A stretch of 64,000 bases of DNA, taken from contig JAJZBV010000005.1 of assembly GCA_021851785.1 (NCBI GenBank), positions 1 to 64,000 of the forward strand. The letters are read 5' to 3'. The notes under the pieces were generated by a model. It did no database searches. It was not told where the DNA came from and worked only from the letters and a program-made list of their open reading frames with translations. Shown one piece after another: positions 42,264 through 54,103 of the stretch. Made by a program: the position numbers and the translations under genes. How positions within the stretch are numbered: position 1 is the stretch's first letter; every line of letters starts with the position of its first letter. The DNA comes from Pseudomonadota bacterium. Its GTDB lineage: Bacteria; Pseudomonadota; Alphaproteobacteria; Acetobacterales; Acetobacteraceae.

Positions 42264-42905
42264 ATGACGTATTCTCCCCTCATCGCGGCGTTCCTGGGCG
42301 GCGCGATCTATATCCTGATCCCGGGGCCGGCTTTTCTCGCCTTGCTCGCGCTCGGCGCCGCGGCGGGGCGGCGTGCGGCGTTGCGGTTCGCGGTCGGCAA
42401 TTTCGCCGGCGATCTGATGTGGAACGGTCTCGCGCTGCTGGCGCTGATCGGGGCGCGGGAGGTCGGCGCCGGGGTGTTCGCCGCGCTCGACCTCATCTCC
42501 GGGCTCTATCTTGGCTGGCTGGGTGCCCGCGCGCTCGGGGTGGGGCCGCCGGCCCGGCCGGCGATGGTGCCGCGGCGGGCGCTGCTGCGCGGCGTTGCCT
42601 TTGGCCTCACCAACCCCAAAGGCTATCCGGTCGCGGTCGCGACCTTTGCCGCGCTGCTCTCGGGCCGGCCGGGCGGGCTCGGCTTTGCCCATCTGCCGGT
42701 GCTTTTCGCGCTGGTGGCGGGGGGTATCGCCGGGGCCGATCTGCTGCTGGTCGCGGTGGTCGGCTTGCGGCCATTCCGCCTTTTCCACGCTCGCTACCAG
42801 CTTTGGCTTACCCGCGGGGCGGGCGTTTTGTTTCTCGGATTTGGCGTCCATGCGCTCTATCTCGGCGGTCATGCCTTCCTGACCGGCCGCCGCCGCGGCA
42901 GGTGA
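42264..42905 (+). CDS. LysE family amino-acid exporter-like protein
   Basis: The 213-residue protein has about six membrane helices and the LysE/RhtB family opening [33 protein letters not shown]. The central RGVAFGLTNPKGYPVAVATF contains the family-typical NPK. Members export amino acids such as lysine, homoserine or threonine; the substrate is unknown here. ATG 42264 lies 66 bases after the rpoC terminator. It is the only non-translation gene within the otherwise continuous transcription and translation block. Confidence 0.87.
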   Translation: MTYSPLIAAFLGGAIYILIPGPAFLALLALGAAAGRRAALRFAVGNFAGDLMWNGLALLALIGAREVGAGVFAALDLISGLYLGWLGARALGVGPPARPAMVPRRALLRGVAFGLTNPKGYPVAVATFAALLSGRPGGLGFAHLPVLFALVAGGIAGADLLLVAVVGLRPFRLFHARYQLWLTRGAGVLFLGFGVHALYLGGHAFLTGRRRGR

Positions 42906-43242
42906 GCGCCACTGGCCGCGAGACGGCGTGCGGCGGGCGATGCTTTTTTGATGGTGCGGCGCTTGACTTGGCGCGGCGCGCCTCGTAGGTTCCGCGCCCT
43001 CAGCCGACCTCTCCGACGAGAGGGCGGTCGTTACTCGCAGGCAGCAAGGTCCGCGGCGCCGCAGTTGGTGGTTTCCACCCGCTTCTCAGGCCGCAGGCAC
43101 GCTTCTTCCGCAGGTCGGGGTTCCCCCGGTCGCTGCGGGGGTGTGGTATGAGGGCTGCGCTGCGATATTTGGCGTGCGTCGTTTGGGGTGGCTGGCCGGG
43201 GTTCGGGTCGGGGCTCCTTTGTTGGGATTGGAAAAGAGGTCT
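42906..43242. other. Upstream region of the rpsL operon
   Basis: The 337 bases between the lysE-like gene and rpsL contain a promoter-like pair (listed) and a leader of about 250 bases with GC-rich inverted repeats. No gene is supported, although short frames are open. Confidence 0.6.
42963..42991 (+). promoter_or_regulatory. Putative sigma70-type promoter of the rpsL operon
   Basis: TTGACT (42963-42968) and TAGGTT (42986-42991) are 17 bases apart. The -35 matches consensus in five of six positions. The position fits a promoter for rpsL-rpsG-tuf and the S10 genes. Confidence 0.6.
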
Positions 43243-43614
43243 ATGCCGACCATCAACCAGTTGATCGCCAAGGGGCGCGAGCCGCGCGGCAAGCGCAACA
43301 AAGTTCCTGCGCTGCAGGGCTGCCCGCAGAAGCGTGGCGTTTGCACGCGTGTCTATACGACGACGCCGAAGAAGCCGAACTCGGCCTTGCGCAAGGTGGC
43401 GAAAGTGCGACTGACCAATGGCTATGAGGTGGTGAGCTACATCCCCGGCGAGGGGCATAATTTGCAGGAGCATAGCGTGGTCTTGATCCGCGGCGGGCGC
43501 GTCAAGGATTTGCCCGGCGTGCGTTATCACATTCTGCGCGGCGTGCTCGACACTCAAGGCATCGCCAAGCGTCGCCAGCGCCGCTCGCTCTACGGCGCCA
43601 AGCGGCCGAAGTGA
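43243..43614 (+). CDS. rpsL: 30S ribosomal protein S12
   Basis: S12 helps decoding at the A site. The 123 residues begin [20 protein letters not shown] and contain [15 protein letters not shown] and [20 protein letters not shown]. The streptomycin-related lysines (here Lys43 and Lys88) are wild type. GAAAAGAGGT precedes ATG 43243; the longer open frame to 43141 is not supported. rpsG follows after 13 bases. Confidence 0.98.
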   Translation: MPTINQLIAKGREPRGKRNKVPALQGCPQKRGVCTRVYTTTPKKPNSALRKVAKVRLTNGYEVVSYIPGEGHNLQEHSVVLIRGGRVKDLPGVRYHILRGVLDTQGIAKRRQRRSLYGAKRPK

Positions 43615-43627
43615 CGGGAGAGAAGCG

Positions 43628-44104
43628 ATGAGTCGCCGCCACCGCGCCGTCAAGCGCGAAACCCTGCCGGATGCGAAGTTCGGCGACGCCGTGATCGCGC
43701 GTTTCATGAACGCGCTGATGTATAATGGCAAGAAATCGGTCGCCGAGGGCATCGTCTATGGCGCTCTCGACGTCATGAAGCGGCGCGGCGGGGCGAATGC
43801 CGATCCGGTGCGCATGTTTCACGAGGCGCTGGACAATGTGAAGCCGGCGGTGGAAGTGCGTTCGCGCCGGGTCGGCGGCGCCACCTACCAGGTGCCGGTC
43901 GAGGTTCGCACCGAGCGGCGTCAGGCGCTGGCGATCCGCTGGATCATCGACGCCGCCCGCAAGCGCGGCGAGCACACCATGGAAGACCGGCTCTCCAACG
44001 AATTGTTGGACGCCGTGAACAACCGTGGCGCGGCGGTGAAGAAACGTGAAGACACCCATCGGATGGCGGAAGCGAACAAGGCTTTCAGCCATTACCGCTG
44101 GTAA
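43628..44104 (+). CDS. rpsG: 30S ribosomal protein S7
   Basis: S7 nucleates the 3' domain of 16S rRNA. The 158 residues show [59 protein letters not shown] and a C-terminal [12 protein letters not shown]. Length is normal. The next gene is tuf after 58 bases, without fusA between. Confidence 0.98.
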   Translation: MSRRHRAVKRETLPDAKFGDAVIARFMNALMYNGKKSVAEGIVYGALDVMKRRGGANADPVRMFHEALDNVKPAVEVRSRRVGGATYQVPVEVRTERRQALAIRWIIDAARKRGEHTMEDRLSNELLDAVNNRGAAVKKREDTHRMAEANKAFSHYRW

Positions 44105-44162
44105 TCAGGCAACCCTATCCCCGACGAACTTCTGAGCCATACCGGGCACGGAGAACAAGACG

Positions 44163-45353
<1,191 letters not shown>

Positions 45354-45392
45354 GGTCGCGATCGAGCGAAAACGTAGAGCTGGAACGAACCC

Positions 45393-45701
45393 ATGGACAA
45401 CCAGAATATCCGCATCCGCCTGAAGGCGTATGATCACCGCGTGCTCGATAACAGCACGAAGGAGATCGTGAACACGGCCAAGCGCACAGGCGCGCGCGTT
45501 CGTGGGCCAATCCCGTTGCCGACCCATATCGAGCGGTTCACGGTGAACCGCTCGCCGCACGTCGACAAGAAAAGCCGCGAGCAGTTCGAGATCCGTACCC
45601 ATCGCCGCCTTCTCGATATCGTCGAACCCACGCCGCAGACAGTCGATGCCCTGATGAAGCTCGACCTCGCTGCCGGCGTGGATGTCGAGATCAAAATCTG
45701 A
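45393..45701 (+). CDS. rpsJ: 30S ribosomal protein S10
   Basis: The 102-residue protein has [40 protein letters not shown] and [17 protein letters not shown]. It is a 3' domain protein of the 30S subunit and also NusE in antitermination. It opens the S10 operon and is preceded by tuf. The rplC gene follows after 24 bases. Confidence 0.98.
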   Translation: MDNQNIRIRLKAYDHRVLDNSTKEIVNTAKRTGARVRGPIPLPTHIERFTVNRSPHVDKKSREQFEIRTHRRLLDIVEPTPQTVDALMKLDLAAGVDVEIKI

Positions 45702-45725
45702 AGCATCTGATCTGAAGAAAGCGTC

Positions 45726-46400
45726 ATGCGCACCGGATTATTGGCAAGAAAGCTGGGGATGACCCGGTTGTTCAAGGACGACGGCACCCATGTGCCGGTC
45801 ACCGTTCTGCATCTCGACGAGGTGCAGGTGGTGTCCGTGCGCAACCTCGAGCGGGACGGCTACACGGCAGTGCAGCTTGGTTTCGGCCGCGCCAAGGTGA
45901 AGAATGTCAGCAAGCCCAATCGCGGCCATTTCGCCGCGGCCAAGGTCGAGCCGAAGCAAAAACTGGTGGAATTCCGGGTTGCGCCGGATGCCGTGCTCGA
46001 TCCGGGGGCGACGCTTTCAGCGGCGCATTTCGCGATCGGGCAGAAGGTCGATGTCTCTGGCACGTCCAAGGGCAAGGGCTTTGCGGGCGCGATGAAGCGA
46101 TGGAATTTCCGTGGCTTGGAGGCGAGTCACGGTGTTTCCATCAGCCATCGCAGCCACGGCTCGACCGGTAATCGCCAGGATCCGGGCAAGACTTTCAAGA
46201 ACAAGAAGATGGCCGGCCATCTCGGAGACGAGCGGGTAACCACGCTCAATGTCGAGGTCGCGCATGTCGATGCCGAGCGCGGCCTGATCATGGTCAAGGG
46301 CGCGGTGCCGGGGAGCAAGGGGTCTTTCGTTCTGGTGCGTGATGCGATCAAGCGTCCGCGTCCGGCGGATGCGCCCTATCCGGCGGCGTTGGCGGGCTGA
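45726..46400 (+). CDS. rplC: 50S ribosomal protein L3
   Basis: L3 is one of the first 50S assembly proteins and reaches the peptidyl transferase centre. The 224 residues contain [39 protein letters not shown] and the conserved [15 protein letters not shown]. It ends with an AKRP-rich tail. rplD follows in the S10 order with a gap of 10 bases. Confidence 0.97.
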   Translation: MRTGLLARKLGMTRLFKDDGTHVPVTVLHLDEVQVVSVRNLERDGYTAVQLGFGRAKVKNVSKPNRGHFAAAKVEPKQKLVEFRVAPDAVLDPGATLSAAHFAIGQKVDVSGTSKGKGFAGAMKRWNFRGLEASHGVSISHRSHGSTGNRQDPGKTFKNKKMAGHLGDERVTTLNVEVAHVDAERGLIMVKGAVPGSKGSFVLVRDAIKRPRPADAPYPAALAG

Positions 46401-46410
46401 GGGGCGGGTG

Positions 46411-47037
46411 ATGGAAATCGAGATCAGAACGCTGGACAACGCCGCGGTCGGCAACACCGAACTCAATGAGGCGGTGTTTGGCGCCGCACCTCGCGAAGAC
46501 ATCATGGCGCGGGTGGTGCATTGGCAGTTGGCCAGGCGCCGTGCCGGCACGCATGCCGTGAAGGGGATGGGTGAGGTCTCGGGCACGACGCGCAAGCCCT
46601 ATAAGCAGAAGGGCACCGGGCGCGCTCGCCAGGGCAGCTTGCGGGCGCCGCAATTCCGCACCGGCGGGGTGGTGCATGGCCCGGTGGCGCGAGATCACGG
46701 CTATGATTTGCCGAAGAAGGTGCGCCGCCTCGGGCTGATCTCGGCGCTTTCGAAGAAGCGCGCCGAGGGCAAGCTGGTGGTGCTCGATAGCGCCGGCGGC
46801 GGCAAGACCAAGGATCTGGTGGGGAAATTGAAGACCCTGGGCTGGCGCTCGGCGCTGATTGTCGACCATGAGGTCGATAGCGGATTTCTCCGCGCCAGCC
46901 GCAACGTGCCCGGGATCGACGTGCTGCCTTCGCTCGGCGCCAATGTTTACGACATTCTGCGCCATGACGTGCTCGCCATCACCGCGGCCGGGATCGCCGC
47001 CTTGACCGAGCGGCTGACGCGGGAGATCGTGCGATGA
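46411..47037 (+). CDS. rplD: 50S ribosomal protein L4
   Basis: L4 lines the peptide tunnel and in E. coli represses the S10 operon. The 208 residues contain the loop [20 protein letters not shown] followed by [15 protein letters not shown] 46411 has AGGGGCGGG upstream; GTG 46408 directly before is an alternative. The stop overlaps the rplW start by four bases (ATGA). Confidence 0.96.
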   Translation: MEIEIRTLDNAAVGNTELNEAVFGAAPREDIMARVVHWQLARRRAGTHAVKGMGEVSGTTRKPYKQKGTGRARQGSLRAPQFRTGGVVHGPVARDHGYDLPKKVRRLGLISALSKKRAEGKLVVLDSAGGGKTKDLVGKLKTLGWRSALIVDHEVDSGFLRASRNVPGIDVLPSLGANVYDILRHDVLAITAAGIAALTERLTREIVR

Positions 47038-47381
47038 CGTCGCCTTACAAACTTGGCCAGTCGGCGCGCAAGCGCGCGGCGACCCTGTCGCGCGAGGAGA
47101 TGTATCGCATCATCCGGAGCCCGGTGGTGACCGAGAAGGCGACGATGCTCGGCGAGCGCCACCAGATGGCGTTCCGCGTCGTCGCCGAGGCGACCAAGCC
47201 GGAGATCAAGGCCGCGATCGAGGGGCTGTTCGGTGTCAAGGTGACGGCGGTGAATACGCTGGTGACCAAGGGTAAGACCAAACGCTTCCGCGGCCGGCCT
47301 GGGCGGCGGAGCGATGTGAAGAAGGCCTATGTGACGCTCGCCGAAGGTCAGACCATCGATCTGACCGCTGGTCTCGCGTGA
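47034..47381 (+). CDS. rplW: 50S ribosomal protein L23
   Basis: L23 sits at the tunnel exit and binds trigger factor and SRP. The 115 residues have an N-terminal extension of about 20 residues before the usual [37 protein letters not shown] and [20 protein letters not shown] follow. It starts in ATGA overlap with rplD, which supports this start and therefore the extension. Confidence 0.96.
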   Translation: MTSPYKLGQSARKRAATLSREEMYRIIRSPVVTEKATMLGERHQMAFRVVAEATKPEIKAAIEGLFGVKVTAVNTLVTKGKTKRFRGRPGRRSDVKKAYVTLAEGQTIDLTAGLA

Positions 47382-47391
47382 AGGATCGACC

Positions 47392-48225
47392 ATGGCGCTG
47401 AAAAATTTCAATCCGGTTACGGCGAGCCTGCGCGGCACCATTCTCGTCGATCGCGGCGAGCTGTGGAAGGGAAAGCCGGTCAAGGCGCTGACGCGCGGCA
47501 AGACCGGCACCGGCGGGCGCAACAATCATGGCCATATCACCTCGCGATTTCGCGGTGGCGGCCATAAGCAGACCTATCGCCTGGTGGATTTCCGGCGGCG
47601 CAAATTCGACGTGCCGGCGGTGGTCGAGCGGCTGGAATATGACCCCAACCGCTCCGCGTTTCTCGCGCTGATCAAGTATCAGGACGGCGAACTCGCCTAT
47701 ATCCTCGCGCCGCAGCGGCTGCGGGTCGGCGATGCCGTGGTTTCCGGCTCTCGGGTCGATATCAAGCCCGGCAATGCGATGCCGATGGCGGCGATTCCGG
47801 TGGGCACCATCATCCACAATATCGAGATGAAGCCCGGCGCGGGCGGCAAGATCGCGCGCGCCGCCGGCACCTTCGCCCAGCTCGTCGGCAAGGATTCGGG
47901 TTACGCCCAGGTCAAGCTGATGTCGGGCGAGTTGCGCATGGTGCGCGCGGAATGCATGGCGAGTATCGGCGCCGTCTCCAATCCCGACAACGCGAACGCC
48001 CATATCGGCAAGGCCGGGCGGCAGCGCTGGCTCGGGCGGCGGCCACATAATCGCGGCGTGGTGATGAACCCGGTCGATCATCCGCATGGCGGCGGCGAGG
48101 GTCGCACCTCCGGCGGCCGTCATCCGGTGACGCCGTGGGGCAAGCCGACCAAGGGTTACAAGACACGCGGAAACAAGCGCACGGACAAGCTGATTATCCG
48201 CCGGCGCAACAAGGGGAAGGGCTGA
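47392..48225 (+). CDS. rplB: 50S ribosomal protein L2
   Basis: L2 is needed for peptidyl transferase assembly. The 277-residue protein shows [39 protein letters not shown] and the catalytic-site neighbourhood [20 protein letters not shown] with the conserved His. It ends with a basic tail. rpsS begins four bases later. Confidence 0.98.
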   Translation: MALKNFNPVTASLRGTILVDRGELWKGKPVKALTRGKTGTGGRNNHGHITSRFRGGGHKQTYRLVDFRRRKFDVPAVVERLEYDPNRSAFLALIKYQDGELAYILAPQRLRVGDAVVSGSRVDIKPGNAMPMAAIPVGTIIHNIEMKPGAGGKIARAAGTFAQLVGKDSGYAQVKLMSGELRMVRAECMASIGAVSNPDNANAHIGKAGRQRWLGRRPHNRGVVMNPVDHPHGGGEGRTSGGRHPVTPWGKPTKGYKTRGNKRTDKLIIRRRNKGKG

Positions 48226-48229
48226 ACCG

Positions 48230-48508
48230 ATGGCTCGCTCCGTCTGGAAAGGGCCGTTCGTTGACGGCTATCTCCTCAACAAGGCCGATGCCGTGCGGGC
48301 GTCGGGCCGCAACGAGATCATCAAGATCTGGTCGCGCCGCTCGACCATTCTGCCGCAATTCGTCGGGCTGACCTTTGGCGTCTATAACGGCCGCAAATTC
48401 TTGCCGGTGCAGGTCAACGAGAACATGGTCGGGCACAAATTCGGCGAATTCTCGCCGACCCGCACCTTCACCGGGCATTCGGCCGACAAGAAGGCAAAGC
48501 GGGGCTGA
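48230..48508 (+). CDS. rpsS: 30S ribosomal protein S19
   Basis: The 92 residues include [32 protein letters not shown] and [20 protein letters not shown], the full S19 pattern. S19 contacts S13 in the 30S head. The rplV ATG begins one base after this stop (TGAGATG). Confidence 0.98.
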   Translation: MARSVWKGPFVDGYLLNKADAVRASGRNEIIKIWSRRSTILPQFVGLTFGVYNGRKFLPVQVNENMVGHKFGEFSPTRTFTGHSADKKAKRG

Positions 48509-48509
48509 G

Positions 48510-48929
48510 ATGAGCAAGCCGAAGCATGAACGCCGACTGGACGCCAGCGAGGCGGAAGCGGTGATGCGCAATTTGCGTGTCAGCCCGCGCAAGCTCAATC
48601 TCGTTGCCGGGCTCATTCGCAATCGGCCGGCGGCGCAAGCGGTCGCGACGCTGACCTTTAGCAAGCGGCGTATCGCTGGTGACGTGAAGAAAGTGCTGCA
48701 AAGCGCGATCGCCAATGCCGAGAATAATCACTCGCTCGACGTCGACCGGCTGATCGTCACGCGCGCCGAGGTGGGGCGTGCGGTGGTGATGCGGCGTTTC
48801 CAGGCGCGCGGCCGCGGCCGTTCGGCGCGGGTGGAGAAATGGTTCAGCCATCTGCGCATCGTCGTCACGGAACTCCCCGAGATCGCGGAGACGAGTGCGG
48901 CGCAGACTGATGAGGGAGGGGCAGCGTAG
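48510..48929 (+). CDS. rplV: 50S ribosomal protein L22
   Basis: L22 lines the exit tunnel next to L4. The 139 residues carry [40 protein letters not shown] and the beta-hairpin [16 protein letters not shown]. An acidic C-terminal tail of about 20 residues is longer than in E. coli. ATG 48510 is chosen; the open frame from 48375 covers rpsS. Confidence 0.97.
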   Translation: MSKPKHERRLDASEAEAVMRNLRVSPRKLNLVAGLIRNRPAAQAVATLTFSKRRIAGDVKKVLQSAIANAENNHSLDVDRLIVTRAEVGRAVVMRRFQARGRGRSARVEKWFSHLRIVVTELPEIAETSAAQTDEGGAA

Positions 48930-48932
48930 CCG

Positions 48933-49610
48933 ATGGGACACAAGGTCAATCCGATCGGGCTCCGGCTCGGCATCAATCGGACATGGGATAGCCGTTGGTA
49001 CGCCGGCGCCGATTATGCGCGTCTGCTGCATGAGGACATGCGGCTGCGGGAACGGCTGCGGAGCAAGCTGCATGCCGCCGGCGTTTCGCGGGTGGTCATC
49101 GAGCGGCCGGCGAAGAAGCCGCGGGTGACGATTTATGCCGCGCGGCCGGGGGTGGTGATCGGGCGCAAGGGCCAGGACATCGATGCGCTGCGCAAGGATC
49201 TCACCACCATGGCGAAAGCCGAGGTGACGCTCAATATCGTCGAAATCAGGAAGCCCGAGATCGACGCGACGCTGGTTGCGGAAAACATCGCCCAGCAACT
49301 TGAACGGCGTGTCGCGTTCCGCCGCGCCATGAAGCGCGCGGTGCAATCGGCGATGCGGCTTGGCGCACAGGGCATTCGCATCAACTGCGGCGGCCGTCTC
49401 GGTGGCGCCGAGATCGCGCGCATGGAGTGGTATCGCGAAGGTCGCGTGCCGTTGCACACGCTGCGCGCGGATATTGATTACGGCACTGCCACCGCCAAGA
49501 CCACTTATGGCACCTGCGGGGTGAAAGTGTGGATTTTTAAAGGTGAAATCCTGGCTCATGATCCGATGGCGCAAGACCGGCGCGCCGCGGAGCAGGCCCC
49601 GCAGCGCTGA
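48933..49610 (+). CDS. rpsC: 30S ribosomal protein S3
   Basis: S3 forms part of the mRNA entry. The 225 residues begin [20 protein letters not shown], contain the KH motif [17 protein letters not shown] and [20 protein letters not shown]. An Ala/Arg-rich tail ends the protein. It is three bases after the rplV stop. Confidence 0.98.
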   Translation: MGHKVNPIGLRLGINRTWDSRWYAGADYARLLHEDMRLRERLRSKLHAAGVSRVVIERPAKKPRVTIYAARPGVVIGRKGQDIDALRKDLTTMAKAEVTLNIVEIRKPEIDATLVAENIAQQLERRVAFRRAMKRAVQSAMRLGAQGIRINCGGRLGGAEIARMEWYREGRVPLHTLRADIDYGTATAKTTYGTCGVKVWIFKGEILAHDPMAQDRRAAEQAPQR

Positions 49611-49622
49611 GGATCACGAAGG

Positions 49623-50039
49623 ATGCTTTCTCCCAAGCGCACCAATTACCGCAAGGCCCACAAGGGGCGCATCCATGGCCTCGCCAAGGGTGGCACGACG
49701 TTGAATTTCGGCGCCTTTGGCTTGAAGGCGATGGAGCCCGAGCGGATCACCGCGCGCCAGATCGAAGCGGCGCGGCGTGCCATCACCCGCGCCATGAAGC
49801 GCGCCGGACGTGTCTGGATCAGGATTTTCCCCGATGTTCCGGTTTCGCGCAAACCCGCCGAGGTGCGCATGGGGTCGGGTAAGGGGGCGCCGGAATTCTG
49901 GGTCTGCCGGGTCAAGCCGGGGCGGATCATGTTCGAGATCGATGGCGTGGCGCCGGATCTGGCGCGCGAGGCGCTTGATCTCGGCGCGGCCAAGCTGCCG
50001 ATCAAGACCAAGTTCGTCACCCGGATGGGGGATGCCTGA
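49623..50039 (+). CDS. rplP: 50S ribosomal protein L16
   Basis: The 138-residue protein begins [20 protein letters not shown] and contains [20 protein letters not shown] and [20 protein letters not shown]. These are the conserved L16 blocks near the A site. The rpmC gene starts one base after its stop. Confidence 0.98.
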   Translation: MLSPKRTNYRKAHKGRIHGLAKGGTTLNFGAFGLKAMEPERITARQIEAARRAITRAMKRAGRVWIRIFPDVPVSRKPAEVRMGSGKGAPEFWVCRVKPGRIMFEIDGVAPDLAREALDLGAAKLPIKTKFVTRMGDA

Positions 50040-50040
50040 G

Positions 50041-50250
50041 ATGAGCAAGGCGCGTGACATCCGCACCAAGACCCCGGACGAACTGGCGAGCTTGCTGCTC
50101 GATCTCAGCAAGGAGCGGTTCAATCTTCGTTTCCAGCGCGCGACCGGCCAGCAAGAAGGCACGGCGCGGATGCGCGCGGTGCGGCGAGAGATCGCGCGGG
50201 TCAAGACAATCCTGGCGGAGAAGCAACGTCTTCCCGCCGTGCAATCCTGA
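50041..50250 (+). CDS. rpmC: 50S ribosomal protein L29
   Basis: The 69-residue two-helix protein reads [20 protein letters not shown] and [20 protein letters not shown], the normal L29 layout at the tunnel exit. ATG 50041 follows the rplP stop by one base; the longer open frame lies inside rplP. Confidence 0.97.
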   Translation: MSKARDIRTKTPDELASLLLDLSKERFNLRFQRATGQQEGTARMRAVRREIARVKTILAEKQRLPAVQS

Positions 50251-50263
50251 GAGGCGAGCGCGT

Positions 50264-50530
50264 ATGCCGAAGCGCATCCTGACTGGCCGCGTGGCGAGCG
50301 ACAAGATGGACAAGACCGTGACGGTGCTTGTCGATCGGCGCGTCATGCACCCGCTTTATAAGAAGTTCATACGCCGTTCGAAGAAATACGCGGCGCATGA
50401 CGAAAACAACCTGTGCAAGGCTGGCGATCTCGTGCGCATCATCGAATGCCCGCCGATCAGCAAGCGCAAGACCTGGCTGGTGATCGAGCGCAACGGCGAG
50501 ACCCTCGCCGGCGCCGAGACCCAGGTTTGA
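50264..50530 (+). CDS. rpsQ: 30S ribosomal protein S17
   Basis: The 88 residues include [39 protein letters not shown] and the signature [19 protein letters not shown]17 is a 5' domain rRNA-binding protein. ATG 50264 lies 13 bases after rpmC. Confidence 0.97.
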   Translation: MPKRILTGRVASDKMDKTVTVLVDRRVMHPLYKKFIRRSKKYAAHDENNLCKAGDLVRIIECPPISKRKTWLVIERNGETLAGAETQV

Positions 50531-50540
50531 GGAGCGGAGC

Positions 50541-50909
50541 ATGATCCATCCCGAAACCAATCTCGAGGTCGCCGATAATTCCGGCGCCCGTCGCGTGCAA
50601 TGCATCAAGGTGCTCGGCGGCTCGAAGCGCAAGACCGCCTCGGTCGGCGACGTCATCGTCGTTTCCATCAAAGAGGCGATCCCGCGCGGCAAGGTGAAAA
50701 AAGGCGACGTGCATCAGGCGGTGATCGTGCGCACGTCTTTTCCGGTGCGCCGCGCCGATGGCAGCGCGATCCGTTTCGATCGCAACGCCGCGGTGCTGAT
50801 CAACAAGCAGCAGGAGCCGATCGGCACCCGCATTTTCGGCCCGGTGGTGCGCGAGTTGCGCGCCAAACGCTTCATGAAGATCATTTCGCTCGCGCCGGAG
50901 GTGCTGTGA
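50541..50909 (+). CDS. rplN: 50S ribosomal protein L14
   Basis: The 122-residue protein shows [20 protein letters not shown], the core [20 protein letters not shown] and [20 protein letters not shown]. These are the standard L14 motifs. It opens the spc operon. Its stop overlaps the rplX ATG by one base (TGATG). Confidence 0.98.
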   Translation: MIHPETNLEVADNSGARRVQCIKVLGGSKRKTASVGDVIVVSIKEAIPRGKVKKGDVHQAVIVRTSFPVRRADGSAIRFDRNAAVLINKQQEPIGTRIFGPVVRELRAKRFMKIISLAPEVL

Positions 50910-51229
50910 TGGCGGCGCGGATCAAGAAAGGCGACAAGGTCGCGGTGATCAGCGGCGCGGCCAAGGGTGGGCGCGGCGAAGTACTGCGCGTGCTGCCGCG
51001 GGAGAACCGGGCGGTGGTGCAAGGGCTGGCGATGGTCAAGCGCCACCTCAAGCCGCGCGGCATGGGCCAGCCCGGCGGCATCGAACGGCGCGAGGCGGCG
51101 ATCCATTTGTCCAACCTGATGCTCATCGACCCCAAAACCGACCAACCGACGCGGGTCGGCTTCCGGGTTTTGGAGGACGGGCGCAAGGTGCGGGTCGCGA
51201 AAGCCAGCGGCCAGGTCATCGAGAATTGA
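50909..51229 (+). CDS. rplX: 50S ribosomal protein L24
   Basis: The 106 residues begin [20 protein letters not shown], which is the KOW motif, and continue with [20 protein letters not shown] and [20 protein letters not shown]24 starts 50S assembly. Translation is coupled to rplN by TGATG. Confidence 0.97.
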   Translation: MAARIKKGDKVAVISGAAKGGRGEVLRVLPRENRAVVQGLAMVKRHLKPRGMGQPGGIERREAAIHLSNLMLIDPKTDQPTRVGFRVLEDGRKVRVAKASGQVIEN

Positions 51230-51239
51230 GGGGAACGGC

Positions 51240-51803
51240 ATGAGCGAGACGGAAAATCGGCCGCTGCCGCGCCTGCTGCGGCGCTATCGCGAGGAGTTGC
51301 GCGCCAAGCTGCAAGCGGAATTCAACTACAGGAATCCGATGCAGGTGCCGCGGCTTGAGAAGATCGTCATCAACATGGGGGTTGGCGAGGCGACCGCCGA
51401 TCAAAAGAAGCTCGACGCGGCGGTGGCGGAGTTGACGATGATCGCTGGACAGAAGGCGGTGAAGACCATCGCCAAGAAAGCGATCGCCGGCTTCAAGATC
51501 CGCAAGGGCCTGCCGATCGGCTGCAAGGTGACGCTGCGCCGCACGCAAATGTATGAGTTCCTCGACCGGTTGACCACCATCGCGATGCCAAGGGTGCGCG
51601 ATTTCCGTGGGATCGCCGGCAAGGGCTTCGACGGGCGCGGGAATTTCGCGATGGGAATGCGCGAGCAGATCGTGTTCCCGGAGATCAACTACGACAAGGT
51701 CGATGCCGTGCGCGGCATGGACATCGTCTTCGTGACCACGGCGCGCACCGACGCGGAAGCGAAAGCCCTGCTCAAGGGCTTCGATCTTCCGTTCGCGGCG
51801 TGA
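51240..51803 (+). CDS. rplE: 50S ribosomal protein L5
   Basis: L5 binds 5S rRNA. The 187-residue protein contains [60 protein letters not shown] and [19 protein letters not shown], all conserved. The next gene rpsN starts after 85 bases. Confidence 0.98.
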   Translation: MSETENRPLPRLLRRYREELRAKLQAEFNYRNPMQVPRLEKIVINMGVGEATADQKKLDAAVAELTMIAGQKAVKTIAKKAIAGFKIRKGLPIGCKVTLRRTQMYEFLDRLTTIAMPRVRDFRGIAGKGFDGRGNFAMGMREQIVFPEINYDKVDAVRGMDIVFVTTARTDAEAKALLKGFDLPFAA

Positions 51804-51888
51804 GCGGCGGGGTTTTGGGATTACGGGATTTTTTGGAAAACCGTTGGGTGCTCGATCGCCCGACAGGTTCCGGAGGATAGAGATCGAC

Positions 51889-52194
51889 ATGGCCAAGCTT
51901 TCCGCGGTCAATCGCAATAAACGGCGCGAGCAGATGGCAGAGCGTGATCACGCCAAGCGCAAGGCGCTAAAGGCGACGGTAATGGATCGCACGCGCCCGG
52001 TGGAAGATCGCTTCGAGGCCTCTCTCAAGCTTGCGCAATTGCCGCGTAACGGCGCTGTCGGGCGGGTGCGGTTGCGCTGTGAGCTGACCGGGCGGTCGCG
52101 TGGCAATTACCGCAAGTTCAAGCTTTGCCGCATCGCTTTGCGCGACCTTGCCAGCGCCGGACAGATTCCGGGGCTGGTCAAGGCGAGCTGGTAG
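51889..52194 (+). CDS. rpsN: 30S ribosomal protein S14
   Basis: The 101-residue protein is the long zinc-free form of S14: it has no CxxC pairs. [20 protein letters not shown] followed by [18 protein letters not shown] is the conserved end. ATG 51889 follows GGAGGATAGAG. It lies in normal spc order between rplE and rpsH. Confidence 0.97.
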   Translation: MAKLSAVNRNKRREQMAERDHAKRKALKATVMDRTRPVEDRFEASLKLAQLPRNGAVGRVRLRCELTGRSRGNYRKFKLCRIALRDLASAGQIPGLVKASW

Positions 52195-52207
52195 TAGAGG
52201 AGCGATC

Positions 52208-52606
52208 ATGGCGCTTTCCGATCCGCTCGGCGATATGCTGACCCGTATCCGCAACGCGCAGCGTTCGCGGCATAGCGTTTGTGTTGCGCCGGCCTCACAT
52301 CTGCGGGCCAATGTGCTTGAGGTGCTGAAACGCGAAGGCTTCATCCGCGGCTTTTCCGCCGAGGAACTGCGGCCGGGTGTCGCGCGGCTGCGCATCGAAC
52401 TGAAATACAATGAGGGCGAGCCGGTGATCAAGGAAATCACCCGGATCTCCCGGCCTGGCCGACGGGTTTATTCCAAGATCAGGGAGTTGCCCAAGGTCTA
52501 TGCCGGGCTTGGCATTTCCATTCTGTCCACGCCGCGTGGCGTGCTCAGCGATGCCGAGGCGCGCGCCGCCAATGTTGGCGGCGAAGTTCTCTGTCGCGTG
52601 TTCTGA
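52208..52606 (+). CDS. rpsH: 30S ribosomal protein S8
   Basis: S8 binds the central domain of 16S rRNA and in E. coli represses the spc operon. The 132 residues contain [39 protein letters not shown] and [19 protein letters not shown], the conserved C-terminal signature. AGGAGCGATC precedes the ATG. Confidence 0.98.
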   Translation: MALSDPLGDMLTRIRNAQRSRHSVCVAPASHLRANVLEVLKREGFIRGFSAEELRPGVARLRIELKYNEGEPVIKEITRISRPGRRVYSKIRELPKVYAGLGISILSTPRGVLSDAEARAANVGGEVLCRVF

Positions 52607-52617
52607 GGGAGGGACGC

Positions 52618-53151
52618 ATGTCGCGCGTAGGCAAATATCCCGTGCCCATTCCGGACGGCGTGCAGGTGGCGATCGCCGGTCGCAGCTTGTCGGCGAAAGG
52701 CAGGCTTGGCGAATTGCGGCTCGATCTCGCCGACGATGTCGAGGTCAAGATCGAGGACAAGATGGTGATGGTCGCGCCGCGTGATGGCGAGCGGCGGGCG
52801 CGCATGATGTGGGGCACGACCCGGGCGCTGGTTGCGAACATGGTGCGCGGTGTCTCGGCAGGCTATGAGCGCAGCATGGAGATCACCGGCACCGGCTTTC
52901 GCGCCGCCGTGCAGGGCCAGAACCTAGTCATCAACCTCGGCTTTTCCCACGATGTCGTCTATCCCATTCCACAGGGGATCAAGATTTCCTGTGAGAAGCC
53001 GACATCGATCAAGGTCGAGGGCATCGATAAGCGCTTGGTTGGCCAGGTGGCGGCCGAGATCCGCGGCTACCGCCCGCCCGAGCCCTACAAGGGCAAGGGG
53101 GTGCGCTATACCGACGAGGTCATCCGGCGCAAAGAGGGTAAGAAGAAGTAA
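52618..53151 (+). CDS. rplF: 50S ribosomal protein L6
   Basis: The 177 residues show [40 protein letters not shown] and the C-terminal signature [21 protein letters not shown]6 lies near the sarcin-ricin loop. Its stop overlaps the rplR ATG by one base (TAATG). Confidence 0.98.
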   Translation: MSRVGKYPVPIPDGVQVAIAGRSLSAKGRLGELRLDLADDVEVKIEDKMVMVAPRDGERRARMMWGTTRALVANMVRGVSAGYERSMEITGTGFRAAVQGQNLVINLGFSHDVVYPIPQGIKISCEKPTSIKVEGIDKRLVGQVAAEIRGYRPPEPYKGKGVRYTDEVIRRKEGKKK

Positions 53152-53513
53152 TGAGTGCCAAGCAGGATCTTCAGGCGCGCCGGCGCGAGCGCCTGCGTTT
53201 CCAACTGCGCCATAAAAGTGGCGGACGTCTGCGCTTGTCGGTGTTTCGCTCGGGCAGGCACATCTATGCGCAGGTGATCGATGACGAGGCCGGGCGCACC
53301 CTGGCCGCGGCGTCGAGCCTGGAGCCCGCGCTGCGCAAGGAACTCGCGACCGGCGCTGACAAGGCGGCGGCGGCGGTGGTCGGCAAGCTGCTCGCTGAGC
53401 GCGCGCTGGCGGCCGGGATCAAGGCGGTCGTGTTTGATCGCGGCGCCTATTTCTATCATGGCCGCGTCAAGGCGCTGGCCGAGGCGGCCCGCGAAGGCGG
53501 GCTTGCCTTCTGA
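53151..53513 (+). CDS. rplR: 50S ribosomal protein L18
   Basis: L18 binds 5S rRNA. The 120-residue protein contains [39 protein letters not shown] and [20 protein letters not shown], the conserved end. It is translationally coupled to rplF. rpsE follows after 11 bases. Confidence 0.97.
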   Translation: MSAKQDLQARRRERLRFQLRHKSGGRLRLSVFRSGRHIYAQVIDDEAGRTLAAASSLEPALRKELATGADKAAAAVVGKLLAERALAAGIKAVVFDRGAYFYHGRVKALAEAAREGGLAF

Positions 53514-53524
53514 GGGAACGAAGC

Positions 53525-54103
53525 ATGGCACGGGAACCGAGGGAAGGCCGCGGCCGCGAGCGCAATCGAGAGCGCGAGGGCGGTGACGATCTGATGGACA
53601 AGCTGGTGTCCATCAATCGCGTGGCCAAAGTGGTCAAGGGCGGGCGGCGTTTCGCCTTTGCCGCCCTGGTCGTGGTTGGCGACCAGAAGGGCCGCGTCGG
53701 CTACGGCGCTGGCAAGGCGCGCGAGGTGCCGGAGGCGATCCGCAAGGCGACTGAACGCGCCAAGCGGACCATGATCCGGGTGCCGATGCGCGAGGGTCGC
53801 ACGCTGCATCACGATGTCGAGGGGCGCTTCGGCGCCGGTGCGGTGGTGCTGCGCTCGGCGCCGGCCGGCACCGGGATCATCGCCGGTGGCCCGCTCCGCG
53901 CGGTGTTCGAGACGCTCGGTCTCGGTGATGTGGTCGCCAAGAGCCTTGGCAGCCGCAATCCGCATAACATGGTCAAGGCGACCTTCGCCGCGCTCCAGCG
54001 CTGCACCAACCCGCGCAGCGTCGCGCAGCGGCGCGGCAAGAAGGTTTCCGATCTGCTCGGGCGGCGCGAGGCGCCGGCGGCACAGGAGGCGGCCGATGCC
54101 TAA
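53525..54103 (+). CDS. rpsE: 30S ribosomal protein S5
   Basis: S5 affects accuracy and mRNA helicase activity. The 192 residues have an Arg/Glu-rich N-terminal extension of about 20 residues before [40 protein letters not shown] and [20 protein letters not shown] follow. Residues at the spectinomycin loop (VKGGRR) look normal. The 3' end overlaps rpmD by eight bases. Confidence 0.97.
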   Translation: MAREPREGRGRERNREREGGDDLMDKLVSINRVAKVVKGGRRFAFAALVVVGDQKGRVGYGAGKAREVPEAIRKATERAKRTMIRVPMREGRTLHHDVEGRFGAGAVVLRSAPAGTGIIAGGPLRAVFETLGLGDVVAKSLGSRNPHNMVKATFAALQRCTNPRSVAQRRGKKVSDLLGRREAPAAQEAADA

